From contig DATKMG010000594.1 of assembly GCA_035541995.1 (NCBI GenBank), positions 1-11,055 of the forward strand: a stretch of 11,055 nucleotides of DNA, read 5' to 3'. Positions 8,122 to 11,055 of the stretch are shown here, piece after piece (positions within the stretch are counted from its first letter, which is position 1; each line of letters starts with the position of its first letter). Both the position numbers and the translations under genes were made by a program. The DNA comes from DATKMG01 sp035541995. Its GTDB lineage: Bacteria; Acidobacteriota; Terriglobia; Versatilivoradales; Versatilivoraceae. A model generated the notes under the pieces. It did no database searches and had not been told where the DNA came from. It was given only the letters and a program-made list of their open reading frames with translations.

Positions 8122-10224
8122 TTAAGACGGCTTTGATTGAAGCTCCGAGAGTGCCTTTCTGACCTTGGGGATGATGTCACGGTGTTCCTTCGGGTCAGCT
8201 TTTTCGAGGAACATTTTGAAGTAGGTGATGGCCTGCTGGTTCTGTCCCGCATTCTGAGCCAGAATCCCGAGATTCATATACGCCTGGGCCAGGTCGGGAT
8301 TGGATTGAATGGCCTTTTCAAAGTAACTTCGGGCTAGTTGTTCATGACCCCGCTGGACTTCCAGAATCCCGAGCAGGTTGTTTGCCATCGGATGATGATC
8401 GTCCTGTGCCAGGATGATGCGCAAAACTCGATCAACATCATCGGTCCTTCCCTTCTCCAGATAGACCGTGGCCAGGTTATCGAGATTTTTGAGGTTGGCG
8501 GGATTCAAGCTCGCCGCTTGTTCCATGAATTCCATGGCTCGGGCCTTGGCGCCGAGTCGAAGGAAGATCTCACCCAGTTCAGCATAAGTCTCGTCCGTAT
8601 CCGCCTTGTTTCGGATCGCTTCCTGGTACAGCCGCGCCGCCTTGAGGAACTGGCCTAACTGTTCGTAACACACTCCGAGATGCTGATAGATTAAGGGATT
8701 GGTGGGATCCTGGCGGAGTATGTCTTCAAGCAAAGGCACGGCTTGGTGGAACCGCTCACGATTCATCAAGTTGCCAGCCTTTTCGAGGATACTTAACACT
8801 TGAATGCGATCTCTTGGGTCGGGGCCCGACATGTCAATGCGAATATCCCGCGGGGTACCTGCACTCGCATAACCCAGCGATTGAAGTTGCTGGCGGGTTT
8901 GCTCATCAACGGGCCGCATTTGGAGCGTTCCCAGGCTCTGAGGTGGACCTGCGACTGTCCAGACCTGTTTCTGGAGGCGGTCTGAGTCCGCCGGGAATTG
9001 TATAGCGACGTCGTGTCTTTCATCAGGGTCATCTGCCAACCGGTAAAGCTCAGATTTAGGTCCCACGACCAGTTTCCATTCGTCAGTCCTCATGCCGCGA
9101 AGTTCCGACCACCCCAAGTGAGTTTTCGGATAGAGGGTCTCCATGTACGAGTAGTTCGTCCGGACGCGTTTTCCTTCCACGATTGCGGGCATTAAGCTGG
9201 TTCCCTGAACCTGACTGCCAGCTGAGAGACCCAGGTAATCAAGAATGGTGGGCATGACGTCAATGGAGCGCACTTGCTGAGTTATGACTTGTCCCTCAGG
9301 CACTCCCGATCCAGCCACGATTAGAGGGATATGAATAGTCGATTCATAAAGGAAAACGCCGTGAGTATACTCGCCATGCTCACCCAGGCTCTCGCCGTGA
9401 TCAGAGAGAAGCACCACCAAGGTTCTGTCCAATAGGCGTTGGTCACGCATCCAGCCCAAAAGGTGACCGATCTGCTCGTCGGTATACGCCACTTCTCCCC
9501 CATAAGGATCCTTGGCATATTTGGATCGATACGGTCCCGGAGGATCATAGGGGAAGTGCGGATCATAATAATGCACCCAGAGCAAGAAGTCCTTCCCCGG
9601 TGTGACGCCGATACCTTGCCTTTTCTCTCTGTCCAGCCAATCAATGGCGTGCCGCGTGACCACTTCAGCTCTAATCTCAGCCACCATCCCGGGCAGCCTG
9701 CCGACAGTTTTTTCCTCCTTCATGTCGTCGAAGTAACTCTTAAACCCATTACTCAAGCCAAACCGACGATTGAGTACCGCAGCGCCGACGATCGCCCCGG
9801 TCTCGAGTCCTCCCTGGCTGGCAATGGAAGCCAAAGTAGGCAGTTTGTTATCCAGAACAAAACCTTCGATGTCACGAACCTTATGCATTTGCGGGTAAGT
9901 ACCGGTCAGAATCGAGGCATGGGAGGGAGTGGTCAGAGGGATTTGAGCGACCGCCTGAGTAAAACGTACTCCACGCGCAGCCAAAGCATCGACGTTGGGG
10001 GTGGAGACGGTCTTCTTGCCGTAGCAGAAGAGATAATCAGCGCGAAGGGTGTCGATGGTAATGAGCAGAACATTGGCGTCTCGGCGGGGGGAATTCCTTG
10101 GAATTTCTTGAGGTGGTACAGTACTCCGTGAACAGGCGGTGAGCAAGACAGAAAACAGCAAAGGTACCAAGCGAGCGCATAAGGCAACCAGTCTGCTCCT
10201 CCTGCATCTTCTCCGGTTGGCCAT
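8122..10224 (-). CDS. Sulfatase-like (alkaline phosphatase superfamily) lipoprotein with C-terminal TPR array, copy 2
   Basis: A 700-aa paralogue of the gene that follows it, strongly similar along its whole length. Residues 1-31 are a textbook lipoprotein signal: an Arg-rich start (NRRRCRRSR), a Leu/Val core and lipobox LLTAC with Cys31. This fixes the ATG at 10224 although no clear Shine-Dalgarno precedes it. The catalytic domain (about 50-415) has VLLITIDTLRAD (Asp58), LTTPSHASILTG (Thr98 at the nucleophile position), HYYDPHFPYDPP and SDHGESLGEHG (Asp275/His276). As in copy 1, the formylglycine-forming Cys/Ser is Thr and the motif Arg is His. TPRs occupy about 500-690 (for example LGVCYEQLGQF, LGILEVQRGHEQLA, LGILAQNAGQ). 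The toxin gene ends only 6 nt upstream, so translation may depend on ribosomes finishing the toxin. It is probably membrane-anchored on the periplasmic side or in the outer membrane; substrate unknown. Confidence 0.92.
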   Translation of the reverse strand: MANRRRCRRSRLVALCARLVPLLFSVLLTACSRSTVPPQEIPRNSPRRDANVLLITIDTLRADYLFCYGKKTVSTPNVDALAARGVRFTQAVAQIPLTTPSHASILTGTYPQMHKVRDIEGFVLDNKLPTLASIASQGGLETGAIVGAAVLNRRFGLSNGFKSYFDDMKEEKTVGRLPGMVAEIRAEVVTRHAIDWLDREKRQGIGVTPGKDFLLWVHYYDPHFPYDPPGPYRSKYAKDPYGGEVAYTDEQIGHLLGWMRDQRLLDRTLVVLLSDHGESLGEHGEYTHGVFLYESTIHIPLIVAGSGVPEGQVITQQVRSIDVMPTILDYLGLSAGSQVQGTSLMPAIVEGKRVRTNYSYMETLYPKTHLGWSELRGMRTDEWKLVVGPKSELYRLADDPDERHDVAIQFPADSDRLQKQVWTVAGPPQSLGTLQMRPVDEQTRQQLQSLGYASAGTPRDIRIDMSGPDPRDRIQVLSILEKAGNLMNRERFHQAVPLLEDILRQDPTNPLIYQHLGVCYEQLGQFLKAARLYQEAIRNKADTDETYAELGEIFLRLGAKARAMEFMEQAASLNPANLKNLDNLATVYLEKGRTDDVDRVLRIILAQDDHHPMANNLLGILEVQRGHEQLARSYFEKAIQSNPDLAQAYMNLGILAQNAGQNQQAITYFKMFLEKADPKEHRDIIPKVRKALSELQSKPS

Positions 10225-10230
10225 ATTGTC

Positions 10231-10497
10231 TTATGGAAAATAGCGATAAATTTCTTTGCGATGTAGGACTCTTTCTAGAACAACAATGCCATGTTCGTGC
10301 CTTATCCCAACTCGATAGGAACCGAAACGAACCTTATAAAAGGATGGATATCCTTTCAAGTGTTCGACTCTGCCAATTTGGGCGATGGATTCTGCCTGAG
10401 GGAGTTCAGTGAAGGCAAACTTCTCAATCCCCGACCGTATCTTCGGGGAAATTCTTGAGAGATCTTTCAGGAATCTCTTTCGATATTCAACTCTCAA
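10231..10497 (-). CDS. RelE/ParE-family toxin of a type II toxin-antitoxin system
   Basis: An 88-aa basic protein with the RelE/ParE fold pattern: RVEYRKRFLKDLSRI (first strand and helix), HLKGYPSFYKVRFGSYRVGI (core strands) and VLHRKEIYRYFP at the C-terminus. Basic and aromatic residues Arg57, Arg62, Arg80, Tyr84 and Arg85 are candidates for the RNA-contacting positions of RelE-like ribosome-dependent mRNA endonucleases. ParE-type gyrase inhibition cannot be excluded. The start is TTG at 10497, overlapping the antitoxin stop (TTGA). It gives the usual family N-terminus, and no ATG is available just upstream. The gene is complete and full length for the family. Its stop is 6 nt before the lipoprotein start. 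Translational coupling to the antitoxin is typical of these modules. Confidence 0.88.
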   Translation of the reverse strand: MRVEYRKRFLKDLSRISPKIRSGIEKFAFTELPQAESIAQIGRVEHLKGYPSFYKVRFGSYRVGIRHEHGIVVLERVLHRKEIYRYFP

Positions 10498-10697
10498 TCC
10501 GCTTTTTCCAGGGCTCGGTAATAGGCCTTGGCCTGCTCAGGACCCAGGGTATCATCCTGTTCATTCTCTTTGATTAACTGCACTAGGGCATAATTCTCAA
10601 GTATTTCTTCTATCTTCTCAAAAGCTTTTATATCGATCTGTACCGCGATCTTTCGATCCCGTTCATCGACTATATAATTCTTTTTTACTTCTACCAT
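10494..10697 (-). CDS. Antitoxin partner of the RelE-type toxin
   Basis: A 67-aa acidic protein, typical in size and position for the antitoxin upstream of a RelE-family toxin. ATG 10697 is preferred because AGAGGA lies 8 nt upstream; a longer reading from TTG 10748 adds a basic extension without family character. The N-terminal part (VKKNYIVDERDRKIAVQIDIKAFEKIEEIL) resembles the beta-strand/helix start of small RelB/Phd-like antitoxins. The C-terminal part (ENEQDDTLGPEQAKAYYRALEKAD) is the likely disordered, toxin-wrapping tail. Its stop overlaps the toxin start, so the two are translationally coupled. The DNA here looks AT-richer than the neighbouring lipoprotein gene, consistent with horizontal acquisition. 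Exact antitoxin family not resolved. Confidence 0.82.
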   Translation of the reverse strand: MVEVKKNYIVDERDRKIAVQIDIKAFEKIEEILENYALVQLIKENEQDDTLGPEQAKAYYRALEKAD

Positions 10698-10763
10698 GCT
10701 TTTTATCCTCTTGTTTCGGCCTTTCATTCCTCGGGATTTGCAGGTCAACTATCTTAAACTACC

Positions 10764-10788
10764 TAGAGTTATTTTAATATGAACTCTA
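10764..10788. promoter_or_regulatory. Candidate toxin-antitoxin operator (inverted repeat)
   Basis: A perfect 7-bp inverted repeat, TAGAGTT (10764-10770) and AACTCTA (10782-10788), flanks an 11-bp AT core that on the minus strand contains TAAAAT, close to a -10 box. It lies 67-91 bp upstream of the antitoxin ATG, where antitoxin-toxin complexes normally bind to autoregulate. No good -35 is evident. Confidence 0.45.
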
Positions 10789-10845
10789 TCGTGAAGTCCA
10801 GGGCAGTAGGGGAAAAACATAAAGAGCACTTGCATGAACAACGGA

Positions 10846-10956
10846 TTAGCAGGGAAATGCATCAGCCAAATCCCGCACCACCCATTGAAGCAGTTGCGCC
10901 TTCTCGGCCCGTGTCATCACGGACAAGAGCTTTTCAGCCTTCTGCAATGTGTTCAT
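10846..10956 (-). pseudogene. Truncated DUF433-type antitoxin N-terminus
   Basis: From ATG 10956 the minus strand encodes 36 residues then TAA. The piece EKLLSVMTRAEKAQLLQWVV followed by RDLADAFP closely matches the conserved N-terminus of DUF433-domain antitoxins as I know them. In that family RDLGDAFPGIESTPGVCGG continues into the DUF433 fold. Here the match ends at DAFPC and the family continuation is not visible in any frame downstream, so the rest was lost by deletion or rearrangement instead of a point mutation. DUF433 proteins usually pair with a PIN-like DUF5615 toxin, which is absent. It may still be expressed as a short peptide, but no strong ribosome binding site is present. The 99 bases to its right, up to the window edge, show no further gene. 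Confidence 0.7.
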
Positions 10957-11055
10957 TTCTTGGAAACTTGTTTCATCTCGATAGACCTAAATACTAAAAG
11001 AACTACGTGCAGCCTCACAAGAAACAGTTACTAATCAGTTCACAATGTGTTGACG

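Noticed and set aside
9439..10131. 230-codon plus-strand open frame
   Set aside because: It is the antisense shadow of the catalytic domain of lipoprotein copy 2, and its translation shows no recognisable domain.
10779..10997. 72-codon plus-strand open frame at the right end
   Set aside because: It runs antisense over the DUF433 remnant and the candidate operator, and shows no family signature.
1..11055. CRISPR arrays, tRNA/rRNA genes, insertion-sequence transposases, phage genes
   Set aside because: No regularly spaced repeats, cloverleaf-like genes, rRNA words or transposase/integrase motifs were seen on either strand.

Overview
The window looks like chromosomal DNA of a Gram-negative environmental bacterium, most likely an Acidobacteriota member. 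The basis is one very large TonB-dependent, Oar-type outer-membrane protein with an N-terminal carboxypeptidase-regulatory-like domain, a secreted BNR/Asp-box propeller, and two paralogous sulfatase-like lipoproteins with C-terminal TPR arrays. That mix is common in this phylum, but the assignment is inferred from gene content and not from a marker gene.

Layout. (i) 1-823, minus: N-terminal part of a membrane-anchored or secreted Asp-box beta-propeller, cut off by the left edge. (ii) 824-1736: a long divergent intergenic region, very AT-rich at about 1030-1215, with a candidate promoter and a possible leader of more than 500 nt. (iii) 1737-5477, plus: Oar-like TonB-dependent receptor of 1246 aa, followed by two hairpins, the second a convincing intrinsic terminator. 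(iv) 5607-5756: a 150-bp element with imperfect 29-bp inverted ends, resembling a MITE/REP, between two convergent genes. (v) 10697 down to 5785, minus: antitoxin, RelE/ParE-type toxin, sulfatase-like/TPR lipoprotein 2, sulfatase-like/TPR lipoprotein 1. Antitoxin and toxin overlap, the toxin ends 6 nt before lipoprotein 2, and a 249-bp gap precedes lipoprotein 1. (vi) 10764-10956: an inverted repeat that may be the toxin-antitoxin operator, then the truncated N-terminus of a DUF433-type antitoxin.

How the parts may work together. The propeller, receptor and two lipoproteins are all predicted envelope or exported proteins, and may belong to surface-polymer handling. Nothing in the sequence proves a shared substrate. 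The lipoproteins carry Thr where genuine sulfatases have the formylglycine-forming Cys/Ser, so they are better read as alkaline-phosphatase-superfamily hydrolases or transferases of unknown substrate. The right end looks like a site of repeated toxin-antitoxin turnover.

I did not find a clear undescribed defence or mobile system. The most interesting points are the toxin-lipoprotein junction, the tandem Thr-type sulfatase-like/TPR pair, the cysteine cluster in the receptor and the MITE-like element.
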